Below are positions 24,241-32,493 of a DNA stretch of 52,558 nt, piece by piece. Source of the stretch: Myxococcales bacterium. GTDB taxonomy: Bacteria; Myxococcota_A; Bradymonadia; Bradymonadales; GCA-2716585. Where the stretch lies: positions 1-52,558 of the forward strand of contig PBBL01000077.1 in assembly GCA_002716585.1 (NCBI GenBank), written 5' to 3'. A program made the translations under genes and the position numbers. Every line of letters begins with the position of its first letter. Positions within the stretch are counted from its first letter, which is position 1. Below the pieces are notes generated by a model. The model ran no database searches. It had not been told where the DNA came from and saw nothing but the letters and a program-made list of their open reading frames with translations.

Positions 24241-26193
24241 ATGCAAAAAGAGTATGCCATCATTGCCATCGTAGCGACTGCGGTGGTCTGCTTCGTGGCC
24301 GGGTACGTCCTGGGTACGTCGAACGTCAAGGAGAAGGCCCCCGAGGTCGCCACCGCGACCACCGAGGGCGCCGCCGAAGGAGGCAACGCCGCCCCGGGTG
24401 GGAAGATGGGCGGCGCCGCTGGCCCCGACTCGGACGTCCTCCCGGTGGGCGAGAGCGCCACCAAGGGCAACGCCAACGCCGCGGTCACGATCGTGGAGTT
24501 CAGCGAGTTCCAATGCCCCTTCTGCTCGCGCGTCCTGCCGACCGTGAACCAGATCATGGAGAAGTACCCCAACGACGTGCGGATCGTGTTCAAGCACAAC
24601 CCGCTCTCGTTCCACAAGGACGCCCCGCTGGCCTCCGAGGCCGCCATGGCCGCGGGCGAGCAGGGTAAGTTCTGGGAGTACCACGACATCCTCTTCAAGA
24701 ACCAGAAGGCCCTCAAGCGCCCTGAGCTGGAGAAGTACGCCGAGCAGCTCGGCCTCGACATGGCCAAGTTCAAGGCCGCCCTCGACCAGGGCAAGTTCAA
24801 GGAGCAGATCAAGAAGGATCAGGCGCTGGCCTCCAAGGGCGGCGCCCGTGGCACCCCGAACTTCTTCGTCAACGGCATCAAGGTCGTCGGCGCCAAGCCC
24901 TTCCCCGAGTTTCAGAAGATCATCGACGGCGAGCTGGCCGCCGCCAAGGGCTCCAACTACGCCGCGCGCGTGAAGGCCAACTACAAGAAGGACGCGCCCG
25001 CCGCCAACAAGCCGGGTCGCCCCCCGCGTGATGACAAAACGATCTACAAGGTCGAGCTGCAGGACAGCCCGGTCAAGGGCGGCAAGGACGCGCTGGTCAC
25101 GATCGTGGAGTTCAGCGACTTCCAATGCCCCTTCTGTGGCCGCGTCAACCCCACCCTCGCCCAGATCCAGAAGGAGTACGGCGACAAGGTCCGCATCTCC
25201 TTCAAGCAGCTCCCGCTGCCCTTCCACAAGGACGCCTTCCTCGCCGCCGAGGCCGCGCTGGCCGCGGGCGAGCAGGGTAAGTTCTGGGAGTACCACGACA
25301 TCCTGTTCCAGAACCAGAAGGCCCTCAAGCGCCCCGACCTCGAGAAGTACGCCGAGCAGCTTCAGCTCAACATGGGCAAGTTCAAGGCGGCGCTCGACAG
25401 CAACAAGTTCAAGAAGCAGGTCGAGCAGGAGATGGCCATGGCCCGCAAGGTCGGCGCCCGCGGCACCCCGCACTTCTTCGTCAACGGCAAGCGCCTCTCC
25501 GGCGCCCAGCCCTTCCCGAAGTTCAAGGAGGCCGTCGAGGACGCCCTCAAGCGCGCCAAGCCCCTCACCGACAAGGGCATGAAGGGCGACGCCCTCTACG
25601 CCGAGATCATGAAGACCGCCGTCGCCGAGTTCAAGGCGCCCGCTGGCGCCAAGCGCGGCGCGCCGCCCCAGGACAACAAGGTCTACGACGTGCCCGTCGG
25701 CAACAGCCCGGTCAAGGGGAACCCCAACGCCAAGGTCGCGATCGTGGAGTTCAGCGACTTCCAATGCCCCTTCTGCTCCCGCGTCAACCCCACCATGGAC
25801 GCGCTCCAGAAGAAGTACGGCGACAAGATCAAGATCGCCTTCAAGCACCAGCCGCTGCCCTTCCACAAGGACGCCTTCCTGGCGGCTGAGGCGTCGCTGG
25901 CCGCTCATGAGCAGGGTAAGTTCTGGGAGTACCACGACATCCTGTTCCAGAACCAGAAGGCCCTCAAGCGCCCCGAGCTGGAGAAGTACGCCGAGCAGCT
26001 CGGCCTGAACATGGCCAAGTTCAAGGCGGCGCTCGACAGCAACAAGTTCAAGAAGCAGGTCGAGGAGGACCAGGCGCTGGCCCGCAAGGTGGGCGCCAAC
26101 GGCACCCCGACCCTCTTCGTCAACGGCAAGAAGCTGGTCGGCGCCCAGCCCGCGCCCGCCTTCGAGAAGCTCATCGACGAAGCGCTCAAGTGA
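24241..26193 (+). CDS. membrane-anchored protein with three tandem DsbA-like thioredoxin domains
   Basis: 650 residues. An N-terminal helix (IIAIVATAVVCFVAGYVLG) anchors it in the membrane, facing the periplasm. Three DsbA-family domains follow, each with a CPFC active site (C92/C95, C296/C299, C509/C512), a helical insertion with GKFWEYHDILF, and a cis-Pro loop (GTPNF, GTPHF, GTPTL). Single-domain relatives act as thiol oxidases or isomerases; many have about 220 residues, so this is a threefold fusion. The domains are 204 and 213 residues apart and very similar in DNA as well as protein. Linkers are Ala/Lys/Pro-rich. GGAG is 14 bases before ATG 24241, rather far. A strong terminator follows. 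Confidence 0.93.
   Translation: MQKEYAIIAIVATAVVCFVAGYVLGTSNVKEKAPEVATATTEGAAEGGNAAPGGKMGGAAGPDSDVLPVGESATKGNANAAVTIVEFSEFQCPFCSRVLPTVNQIMEKYPNDVRIVFKHNPLSFHKDAPLASEAAMAAGEQGKFWEYHDILFKNQKALKRPELEKYAEQLGLDMAKFKAALDQGKFKEQIKKDQALASKGGARGTPNFFVNGIKVVGAKPFPEFQKIIDGELAAAKGSNYAARVKANYKKDAPAANKPGRPPRDDKTIYKVELQDSPVKGGKDALVTIVEFSDFQCPFCGRVNPTLAQIQKEYGDKVRISFKQLPLPFHKDAFLAAEAALAAGEQGKFWEYHDILFQNQKALKRPDLEKYAEQLQLNMGKFKAALDSNKFKKQVEQEMAMARKVGARGTPHFFVNGKRLSGAQPFPKFKEAVEDALKRAKPLTDKGMKGDALYAEIMKTAVAEFKAPAGAKRGAPPQDNKVYDVPVGNSPVKGNPNAKVAIVEFSDFQCPFCSRVNPTMDALQKKYGDKIKIAFKHQPLPFHKDAFLAAEASLAAHEQGKFWEYHDILFQNQKALKRPELEKYAEQLGLNMAKFKAALDSNKFKKQVEEDQALARKVGANGTPTLFVNGKKLVGAQPAPAFEKLIDEALK
24658..26080. repeat. 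threefold internal DNA repeat in the DsbA-like gene
   Basis: Near-identical blocks occur three times. The stretch beginning GAGCAGGGTAAGTTCTGGGA starts near 24658, 25270 and 25909, and identity continues for about 60 bases, including silent positions. The active-site stretch near 24502, 25114 and 25753 behaves the same way. The blocks are about 612 and 639 bases apart. Confidence 0.85.
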
Positions 26194-26253
26194 GCCCGTG
26201 CGTGACCTGACCCTCGGGGGTCAGATCGCGTCGCCGCTCGGTTCGGACAAGCG

Positions 26254-26286
26254 ACGGCCCCGATCACCATGTGTGATCGGGGCCGT
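26254..26286. terminator. bidirectional terminator hairpin
   Basis: A perfect 14-bp stem (arms 26254-26267 and 26273-26286) with a 5-base loop and three T residues after it on the plus strand. It lies between the convergent DsbA-like gene and serC and could end both transcripts. Confidence 0.8.
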
Positions 26287-26313
26287 TTGCGTTGGTTGGG
26301 GCGTTGGTTGGGC

Positions 26314-27411
26314 TCAGGCGTGGCGGTCGGAGAAGTCGCGGATGAAGTCCGCGAGCCGCTGGACGCTCTCGACGGGCATGGCGTTGTAGAGGGCGGCGCG
26401 GCACCCCCCGACGCTGCGGTGACCCTTGAGGTACTTCAGGTCGTGGCTGGCGGCCTCGGCGAGGAAGGCGGAGGTCAGCTCGTCGCGGGTGAGGCGGAAG
26501 GTGACGTTCATGCGGCTGCGGCTGTCGGGCGCGGTGCAGCCCTCGAACAGCGGGGCGTCGTCGATCGCCCCGTAGAGGATCGCGGCCTTCTCGGCGTTGC
26601 GCCGCTCCATCGCCTCGGCGCCGCCCTGGCGCTTGAGCCAGTCAAGGACGAGCCCCGTGATGTAGATCGCCCACACCGGGGGGGTGTTGAGCATGGAGCC
26701 CGCCTTGGCGAGCGGCTTGTAGTGGAGCATCGTCGGCAGGCTCCAGGTGGCGCGGTCGAGCAGCTCGCGGCGAGCGATGACCAGCGTCAACCCGGCGGGG
26801 CCGAGGTTCTTCTGGGCGCCCGCGAAGATCAGCCCGTGGCGCGCGACGTCCATGGGGCGGCTGAGGATGTTGCTGGAGGCGTCACAGACCAGCAGGGCGT
26901 CGCCGACGTCGGGCGGCGCGGTGAACTCCGTGCCGTGTATCGTGTTGTTGGACACGTAGTGGACGTAGGCGCTGTCGGCGGCGAGGTCGAGCTGGGTGGG
27001 GATCCGGTCAAAGCCGGTAGGCTCGCTGGTGGCGGCGACCCGCAGGTCGCGGCCGAGCTTCTTCGCCTCGGCGAGCGCCTTCTGGGACCAGCGCCCGGTG
27101 TTGATGAGGTCGGCGACGCCTCCCTCAGGCATGAGGTTGAGGGGGACCATGGCGAACTGAAGCGTCGCGCCCCCCTGGAGGAAGAGGACAGCGTAGTCGT
27201 CGGGGACGCCGAGCAGCTCGCGCAGGTCGGCCTCAGCGCGCTCCATCGCCGCCTCCCAGAAGGGGGTGCGGTGGCTCAGCTCCATGACGGAGTGCCCCAG
27301 CTCGGGGTGGATGACCAGGTCACGGGCGGCGCGCTCAAGGACCTCCTGGGGGAGGATGGACGGCCCTGAGCTGAAGTTGTGTATGCGGTGTTCGATCACG
27401 GGCGACTCCAT
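26314..27411 (-). CDS. serC: phosphoserine aminotransferase
   Basis: 365 residues, normal length. A pyridoxal-phosphate enzyme of fold type I that converts 3-phosphohydroxypyruvate and glutamate to phosphoserine, in serine synthesis, and acts in pyridoxine synthesis in some bacteria. Recognised by NFSSGPSILP at the N-terminus, LQGGATLQFAMVPLNL (substrate and PLP loop), the Lys in FAGAQKNLGPAG (K201), and NTPPVWAIYI followed by the FRLTRDELTSAFLAEA C-terminal domain. The start, ATG 27411, is preceded by no clear Shine-Dalgarno site. No serA or serB is in view. The TerB-like gene lies upstream on the same strand, 24 bases away. Confidence 0.96.
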   Translation of the reverse strand: MESPVIEHRIHNFSSGPSILPQEVLERAARDLVIHPELGHSVMELSHRTPFWEAAMERAEADLRELLGVPDDYAVLFLQGGATLQFAMVPLNLMPEGGVADLINTGRWSQKALAEAKKLGRDLRVAATSEPTGFDRIPTQLDLAADSAYVHYVSNNTIHGTEFTAPPDVGDALLVCDASSNILSRPMDVARHGLIFAGAQKNLGPAGLTLVIARRELLDRATWSLPTMLHYKPLAKAGSMLNTPPVWAIYITGLVLDWLKRQGGAEAMERRNAEKAAILYGAIDDAPLFEGCTAPDSRSRMNVTFRLTRDELTSAFLAEAASHDLKYLKGHRSVGGCRAALYNAMPVESVQRLADFIRDFSDRHA

Positions 27412-27435
27412 GGTGCGGCGCGTGGCCGTTGGGGT

Positions 27436-28398
27436 TCAGAACAGGCCGCGGGCCTTGCGGAGGCGGATCTCGGTGCGCTGGGCCTGCTCCGGGGACATCC
27501 CGATGCGCTGCGCGACGCCCTGGACCTCGCGGGACGCGTTGTCGTCGTAGCCGAAGTAGCTGACGCGCTCCATCGCCTTGCTCAGGATGAACTCCTGGGC
27601 CTTGTGCTTGACGGCGTCGGCCTGTTGCTGCCCGAGCCCGAGCCCCTGGGCGAACTCGGCGAGGCGCTGGCTCTCGGCCTGGGCCAGCTCCTCGTCGGTG
27701 AGGGCGACGGCCCAGGCGAACAGGAGCATCGTCTCCCGGGTCGGCCCCTGGCTGGCCTCGTCCAGCTCGATCGGGTTGAGCGCGGGCTTGGCGGCGATCT
27801 CCTGGAGGGTCCCCAGCTCGGGCGGGATCAGCTCGGTGAGCATGGCGCGCTCCTCCTGGGCGAGCTGCCCGTCCGCGCGGGCGATCTCGATGATCATCCT
27901 CGCCATGACGCCCTGGTCGTAGCGCAGGGTGAGCGGGGCGCGGTTGATCTGCTCGGAGAGGGGGTCAGAGGACGCCTGGGTGGTCTCGGCGCTGACCCAG
28001 CGGTTGTTGGAGGCGTCCCAGGTGAAGTTGTGGGCGACCCGCTTGAACGCCTCGACGATCGCGGCCTGACGGTCCGCCTCGCTCGGGGCCTGCTGCTGTT
28101 GGGCGCTGTTGTGGCGCGGGATCGCGCCGTAGGCGACGTCGCTGACCACGCGCCCGGTGACGCCAGAGCCGAAGACGCTCCGCAACGCGTAGAACACGGA
28201 GGAGCGGAGCTGGTACATGAGGCTCCGCTGGAGGGTGTTCTTGACGTTGCCCGCCATGGTCGGTTGCGCGACGACGGTGGCCGACGACTCCACGATCTTG
28301 CCGCTGACCGGGCACTGGAAGCCGACCTGGATGGTGCGGCCGCGGTCCTCGGCCTTGACGATCATGGGGTGGATCGACGCGTAGCTGATCTGGTTCAT
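27436..28398 (-). CDS. TerB-like (tellurite resistance-type) protein
   Basis: 320 residues from ATG 28398, chosen because GAGGAG lies seven bases upstream; the frame is open further but without a start signal. The first 60 residues, MNQISYASIHPMIVKAEDRGRTIQVGFQCPVSGKIVESSA, look like a small beta domain with one pair CPVSG. The middle contains long helices. Residues about 160-215, 'MIIEIARADGQLAQEERAMLTELIP', show the acidic D/E-rich loop of TerB-like domains, which bind metal in some families; a second similar block follows. No signal peptide, so cytosolic. Role unknown; TerB proteins are linked to membrane stress and chemical defence. Confidence 0.8.
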   Translation of the reverse strand: MNQISYASIHPMIVKAEDRGRTIQVGFQCPVSGKIVESSATVVAQPTMAGNVKNTLQRSLMYQLRSSVFYALRSVFGSGVTGRVVSDVAYGAIPRHNSAQQQQAPSEADRQAAIVEAFKRVAHNFTWDASNNRWVSAETTQASSDPLSEQINRAPLTLRYDQGVMARMIIEIARADGQLAQEERAMLTELIPPELGTLQEIAAKPALNPIELDEASQGPTRETMLLFAWAVALTDEELAQAESQRLAEFAQGLGLGQQQADAVKHKAQEFILSKAMERVSYFGYDDNASREVQGVAQRIGMSPEQAQRTEIRLRKARGLF

Positions 28399-28432
28399 CC
28401 TCTCACTCCTCGGCGCGGGTGTGTGGCTCGGC

Positions 28433-30235
28433 TCAGGGGCGGCGAGCGTGGCCTTCACCGAGCACCTGCTCGATGTAGACGGGGTAGTTGAACTTCGGCG
28501 AGTGCTGGCTGTTGTGGCAGTTGACGCAGAGGCGCTCGGGGGCCTCCCGTTGGATGTGCTGGGGCTTCCCATCGGCGCTCACAGGCGCCAGCGCGTGCTG
28601 GGAGCCCGGCCCATGGCACACCTCGCACCCGACGTCCTCCAGGTTCTTCGTGAAGGCGCGCCGCGCGTCGCCCTCGCCGATGGAGGTCGGGTAGGAGAGG
28701 GTCCCGAGGTTGGAGCCGCCCGGCTCGCGGTAGCCGACGACGTGGCACCCGACGCAGTCGTGGTCGGTCACCTTGTCCTCGCGCTTGAGCGTCTTGATGG
28801 CGTGGCTGTGGGCGGTCTTCTCCCAGACTGCCATCGGCTTCGGGTGGCAGGTGGCGCACTGGGCCGTGCCGATGTACTGCACCCCGTCCTCCCCGGGTGG
28901 GAGCGGCGGGAGCGGCTTGACGAGCGCCTTGCGCTCTTTTTCGTAGCTGGCGAGCGCGGCGGTCATCTCCTCGCTCAGCGGGTAGCCCGGCTCCAGGGGG
29001 ACCGCGCGGTAGATGAAGGCGGGACCTGACTCGGGCATCTCGATCGCCTCGGCGGAGGCGGTCTGCTTGCGCGCCTTGAGGTCGGTCAGCTGCTGACGCA
29101 GGGTCTTGAGCATCGGCGGCTCGTTGCCGGGGGTCGCGGGCGGCATGCGCTTGATCTGGCCTTCGATCTGGGCGATCCGCCGGTCGATCCGCTCCAGCTC
29201 CGCCTTGGAGCCCGCGCGGGCGTTGGCGAAGGTCTTCGGGGAGGCCTGCCCGCGGGTGTAGAGCTTGAGGATGCCGAGGTAGCGGCCCTGGTCGAGGGCT
29301 TCGAGGGTGAAGCCGTCGCCGACCTGATCGACCTGGTCGGTCTCGCGCGGGTCGCTGCCCACGACCCCGAAGTGGATCTCAGGGACCGCCTCCATCAGCG
29401 CCTTGGTGGCCGCGAGGTTGGCGTGGTAGACGGCGACGATGGCGTGGACCTTCTCCTTCTGGAGGGCTTCGACCGACGCCTTGGCGGCCTCGACCGGGTC
29501 GGAGACCTCCAGCCCTTCGATGCCGACGAAGAGGTTGGGATCGACGAGGCCGATCACCCCGACGCGCGTCCCCTTGAGGTCGTGCACCATGTGGGGCAGG
29601 CCGAGGGGGACGTCGCCCTCCTCCTTGAGGTTGGCGGCGAGGATCTCGATGCCCGCGCCGCGGACCTGATCGAGGTAGTAGCGGGCGCCGAGGGCGAAGT
29701 CGTTGGGGCCGGGCGTGGTCGAGGTGGTCCCGAAGGCCTGGTGCGCCTTGAGGACGTAGGTGGCCTTGAGCTTGTCCTGCTCGATGCGGTGGCTCTCCAG
29801 CTCGGGCAGCTCAAAGAGCATGTTGCCCGCGTCCACGACGAGCGCCCCGGTGGCGGCCTTCTCGGCCTCGGCGAGGTAGCCCGCGATGCGGTCGATGCCG
29901 CCGACCTGGACGTCGAGGGTGCAGCCGCACGGCTCCAGGTAGCCCTTGAGGCCGCTGAGGATGAACAGGGTGGGCGCGGGGGGGCCGGCGTCCTTGACCT
30001 CGCGAGAGCCTGGGGCGGGCAGGAGGTCCTCGTTGGGCTTGGCGTCGTCGGTCGCGGCGGCCTGTGTGGTGCTGGCCTGGCTCGTTTTGGCGGCTCCCGA
30101 GGTCGCGCCCTTGTCCTCGGGCGGGGCGGGCGTCGAGGAGGGGCAGGCGCTGAGGCCGAGCGCGGTGAAGAACAGCGCCAGCAGGAGCAGGCTGAGGCCG
30201 GAGCGGAGGGTTGGGCTGGTGGTGTCGACGTTCAT
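28433..30235 (-). CDS. lipoprotein: nucleotidase-like domain fused to tetrahaem cytochrome c-554-like domain
   Basis: 600 residues. Lipobox LSAC at Cys31, then a Ser/Thr/Ala linker. Residues about 90-330 resemble the 5'-nucleotidase/UshA metallophosphatase fold: 'LFILSGLKGYLEPCGCTLDVQVGGIDRIAGYL', 'LVVDAGNML', 'GPNDFALG' and 'GTRVGVIGLVD', though the usual metal-ligand HxD and GNHE motifs are altered (GPNDF). A coiled-coil of about 45 residues follows. The C-terminal part has four CXXCH haem motifs (C460, C494, C537, C570) plus extra His residues, like cytochrome c554. It is probably an outer-membrane or periplasmic electron carrier; the phosphatase-like half may be inactive. Confidence 0.88.
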   Translation of the reverse strand: MNVDTTSPTLRSGLSLLLLALFFTALGLSACPSSTPAPPEDKGATSGAAKTSQASTTQAAATDDAKPNEDLLPAPGSREVKDAGPPAPTLFILSGLKGYLEPCGCTLDVQVGGIDRIAGYLAEAEKAATGALVVDAGNMLFELPELESHRIEQDKLKATYVLKAHQAFGTTSTTPGPNDFALGARYYLDQVRGAGIEILAANLKEEGDVPLGLPHMVHDLKGTRVGVIGLVDPNLFVGIEGLEVSDPVEAAKASVEALQKEKVHAIVAVYHANLAATKALMEAVPEIHFGVVGSDPRETDQVDQVGDGFTLEALDQGRYLGILKLYTRGQASPKTFANARAGSKAELERIDRRIAQIEGQIKRMPPATPGNEPPMLKTLRQQLTDLKARKQTASAEAIEMPESGPAFIYRAVPLEPGYPLSEEMTAALASYEKERKALVKPLPPLPPGEDGVQYIGTAQCATCHPKPMAVWEKTAHSHAIKTLKREDKVTDHDCVGCHVVGYREPGGSNLGTLSYPTSIGEGDARRAFTKNLEDVGCEVCHGPGSQHALAPVSADGKPQHIQREAPERLCVNCHNSQHSPKFNYPVYIEQVLGEGHARRP

Positions 30236-30329
30236 GCGCTCTACAAGCAGAGGGTTGCGGTGACCTGATGCCAGGCGGCTCAGGTGGTTGTGCTCACGCG
30301 GCGTTGTCGAGCTGCGCGCTCGGTCGTTT

Positions 30330-30352
30330 CAGGCGTACACACATAGCGCCTG
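30330..30352 (-). terminator. 6-bp hairpin past the SprT-like gene
   Basis: CAGGCG (30330-30335), an 11-base loop and CGCCTG (30347-30352), about 35 bases after the minus-strand stop at 30386. Weak, no U-run. Confidence 0.25.
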
Positions 30353-30385
30353 GGGGCGGAAGCTGCAACATGGGCGGCGCGGCGC

Positions 30386-31147
30386 TCATTTCCGCTCCGC
30401 GCTGTCCATCAACGCGTTCAGATCGGTGACCTGCCACTGCTCAAAGCGGTCGTGGTCGGGGTGAAGCGCCTCCTGGCGGAGGAACTCCTCGTGGTGCAGC
30501 TTGTTGCGCCCGCGCCGCGAGCGGATCGGCGGGTAGAGGTGGTGGAGCGCCTCATGGTAGAGGACGAACTGGATCACCCAGGCGGGCACGCTCTCCCGAT
30601 CGAGGAGCGGGTGGATGCGGATCAGCTGGCGGCGCGGGTCGTAGCTGCCCAGGCGGATGCTCTTGCGCGGGCCTGGGCGGCCCCAGCGGCCCCAGGTGAC
30701 CGTCAGGCCAGGGTCGGCGTCGAGGTGGTGGGCCACCATGTCAGCGTAGAGCGCCTCCAGGTCATAGACCTCGCCCTGGGTGCGGACGCGGATGCGTCGC
30801 TTGGGCTTGCGCCTGCGGATCTTGTCGGCGTTGTCTCGGGTGAAGCCGGTCAGGGTGGCTCGGGCGCGGTCGCGGGTGGTCGCGGTCCGCCCCTTGTGGA
30901 GGGTCGCGAGCGCCTGGATGATCTTGACCGGCGCGCCGACGAACATGTGGTGGAGGCGGATCTGGCAGCGCCCGTTGTTGCGACGGATGCTGACCATGGA
31001 GCGGCGGTTGTCGGTGAGCCACAGGTCGACCGGCTCCCCCATGGCCGTCTCAACGCGGCAGTGGAGGCTCACGGCGCCCTGCCAGATCTGGCGACCCAGC
31101 TCAGCGGGCAGCTTCTTGGTGGAGAGGTGGCCCTGAGGGAGGGGCAT
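30386..31147 (-). CDS. SprT-like zinc-dependent metallopeptidase domain protein
   Basis: 253 residues, no signal peptide. The zincin motif HEALHH (H198, E199, H202) lies in QFVLYHEALHHLYPPI, with a later HHEEFLRQE that could give the third ligand. 'LGSYDPRRQLIRIHPLLD' just before it matches the beta-hairpin of SprT-like and M48-type minigluzincins. The basic middle part (RRRKPKRRIRVR) may bind nucleic acid. SprT homologues cut DNA-protein crosslinks in eukaryotes; the bacterial role is less clear. Nine bases downstream of the Cys-rich lipoprotein gene, so the two are co-transcribed. Confidence 0.88.
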   Translation of the reverse strand: MPLPQGHLSTKKLPAELGRQIWQGAVSLHCRVETAMGEPVDLWLTDNRRSMVSIRRNNGRCQIRLHHMFVGAPVKIIQALATLHKGRTATTRDRARATLTGFTRDNADKIRRRKPKRRIRVRTQGEVYDLEALYADMVAHHLDADPGLTVTWGRWGRPGPRKSIRLGSYDPRRQLIRIHPLLDRESVPAWVIQFVLYHEALHHLYPPIRSRRGRNKLHHEEFLRQEALHPDHDRFEQWQVTDLNALMDSAERK

Positions 31148-31156
31148 GGGCGAGCC

Positions 31157-31774
31157 TCACGGGCAACCTTCAGGGGCCGGATCCTGACCTTCGCACGAGC
31201 GGCAGACGTCGCCCTCATCGAAGTAGAAGCCGTCCGGGGCCTCCTCGGGGCAGGCGCAGACCAGCACCGGGCAGCTGCCCTCCATCTCGGTCACCGTCTC
31301 GCAGCACCCCTCGTCGCCGCACTCCACCGGAGCCAGCGGGGGGCAGCCGACCTCGCCGCAGTCGCAGACCGGCTGGGTGCAGCCGTTGGCGTCGCGCGTC
31401 ACCCCGACCTCGGGGCAGGAGGCGCACTCGGCGGGCATGACCTGGGCGCAGGGGACGCATTCCAGCAGCGACGTGTCCAGGTAGGTCCCCTCGCTGCACG
31501 TCAAGCTGGGCAGCGCGGTGGCCCCAGGGGGGATCTCGCCGCACGCGCAGGAGGCCTCCGCGCAGCCGAGTTCGTTGTCCTGCAGGATGTAGCTGCAGTC
31601 CGCCGGGCAGGTCTCCAGCTCCACCGGGGCGCAGGTCTGACAGGCCGCGAGGTCGTCATCGTAGTACTCGTTGGCGGTGCAGTCGGAGGGCTGCTCGGTC
31701 ACCTCGCTGCAGGCCACCGCCGCCATCAAGGCGAAGGCGATGGCCCACAGGCGGGTTGTGTGTCGCGTCGGCAT
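31157..31774 (-). CDS. small Cys-rich lipoprotein
   Basis: 205 residues. Signal peptide and lipobox AVAC (Cys22). The mature part holds more than 25 Cys in spaced groups, e.g. CQTCAPVELETCPADC, CAEASCACGEIPPG, CPEVGVTRDANGCTQPVCDCG and CCETVTEMEGSCPVLVCACPEEAP. The spacing suggests repeated disulfide-knot modules such as antistasin- or VWC-like folds, but I cannot place it in a named family. Probably outer-membrane surface exposed. It precedes the SprT-like gene on the minus strand, and is divergent from lptE. Confidence 0.8.
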   Translation of the reverse strand: MPTRHTTRLWAIAFALMAAVACSEVTEQPSDCTANEYYDDDLAACQTCAPVELETCPADCSYILQDNELGCAEASCACGEIPPGATALPSLTCSEGTYLDTSLLECVPCAQVMPAECASCPEVGVTRDANGCTQPVCDCGEVGCPPLAPVECGDEGCCETVTEMEGSCPVLVCACPEEAPDGFYFDEGDVCRSCEGQDPAPEGCP

Positions 31775-31882
31775 GCGGTTGTGCTCTCAAGTTCGACGTT
31801 CGTCCCGCCTCCTGCTCGGGCGCGGGTGAGTCGCATTGATAGCCCCATCCCACCGCGAGCGCAACTCTGCGCCCGACCCCCT

Positions 31883-31910
31883 TTGGCGATGTGTGGTATG
31901 CTGGTACAAT
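31883..31910 (+). promoter_or_regulatory. promoter for lptE-holA
   Basis: TTGGCG (31883-31888), 16-base spacer, TACAAT (31905-31910). Leader about 35 bases to ATG 31953. Confidence 0.5.
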
Positions 31911-31952
31911 GTACAGCCTGACGCCAGTTCGGCGCGAGGCGGTGAGGAGCGG

Positions 31953-32492
31953 ATGAAGGGTGGGGCGACACGCGCGGTGAGCGCGCTGGCGGTGATCGGG
32001 CTGACGCTCTCCGGCGGAGGGTGCGGCTACCGGTTCGTCGGCGACGGCCCCGCGCGCCTGCCCGAGGGCTACCGCGCGGTGTCGGTGCTGGAGTTTGAGA
32101 ACCGCAGCGCCGAGATCCAGCTCGGCTCATGGTGCGCGAAGGCCCTTCAGGACGAGGTCGCGAACGCGTCGCGGCGCTTGACCTCGCCGCAGGAGGCGGA
32201 TCTCGTGCTGGACGGCGTCGTGGTGGGTGTGTCCGAGCACCCGCTGGCGTTCGCCGGGGACGCGCAGGGTCGCCAGCTGGAGATGGAGGCCGAGGTGGCG
32301 GTGACGGTCGCGGCCCGCGCGAGCGGTCGGGAGGGGTTCCGCGACGCCGGGGCGGGGCGAGGGCGCTACATGGCCACGGGCGATCCGGGGAGCGTGGACG
32401 CGCAGCGCCGCCGTGCGCTGCGGCGCGCGTGTGTGGCGGCGGTCGGTGAGGCGTTGGCGGCCATGGAGGTCGCGCTTTCCAAGGAGGAGTGA
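31953..32492 (+). CDS. lptE: LptE-like LPS-assembly lipoprotein
   Basis: 179 residues from ATG 31953, with GGTGAGGAG directly before. Lipobox SGGGC (Cys24) followed at once by GYRFVG, the hallmark N-terminus of LptE-type lipoproteins, then VSVLEFENRSAEIQLG, the first strands of the fold, and a C-terminal helix 'RRRALRRACVAAVGEALAAMEVAL'. LptE plugs the LptD barrel and helps insert LPS in the outer membrane. The order lptE-holA-rpsT is known in many deltaproteobacteria and supports the call. LptD is not in the window. The stop is directly followed by holA (one base). Confidence 0.82.
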   Translation: MKGGATRAVSALAVIGLTLSGGGCGYRFVGDGPARLPEGYRAVSVLEFENRSAEIQLGSWCAKALQDEVANASRRLTSPQEADLVLDGVVVGVSEHPLAFAGDAQGRQLEMEAEVAVTVAARASGREGFRDAGAGRGRYMATGDPGSVDAQRRRALRRACVAAVGEALAAMEVALSKEE

Positions 32493-32493
32493 G

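Noticed and set aside
24658..26080. Insertion sequence or assembly duplication as the cause of the repeats
   Set aside because: The repeats lie within one continuous reading frame, align with thioredoxin domain borders, and linkers differ.
26254..26286. Inverted repeat of a transposon end
   Set aside because: Short loop, position between convergent stops and trailing T residues fit a terminator; no target-site duplication or transposase is present.
30452..31921. A 489-codon plus-strand frame across the SprT-like and Cys-rich genes
   Set aside because: It spans two minus-strand genes with clear HEALHH and Cys motifs, and its own sequence has no recognisable domain.
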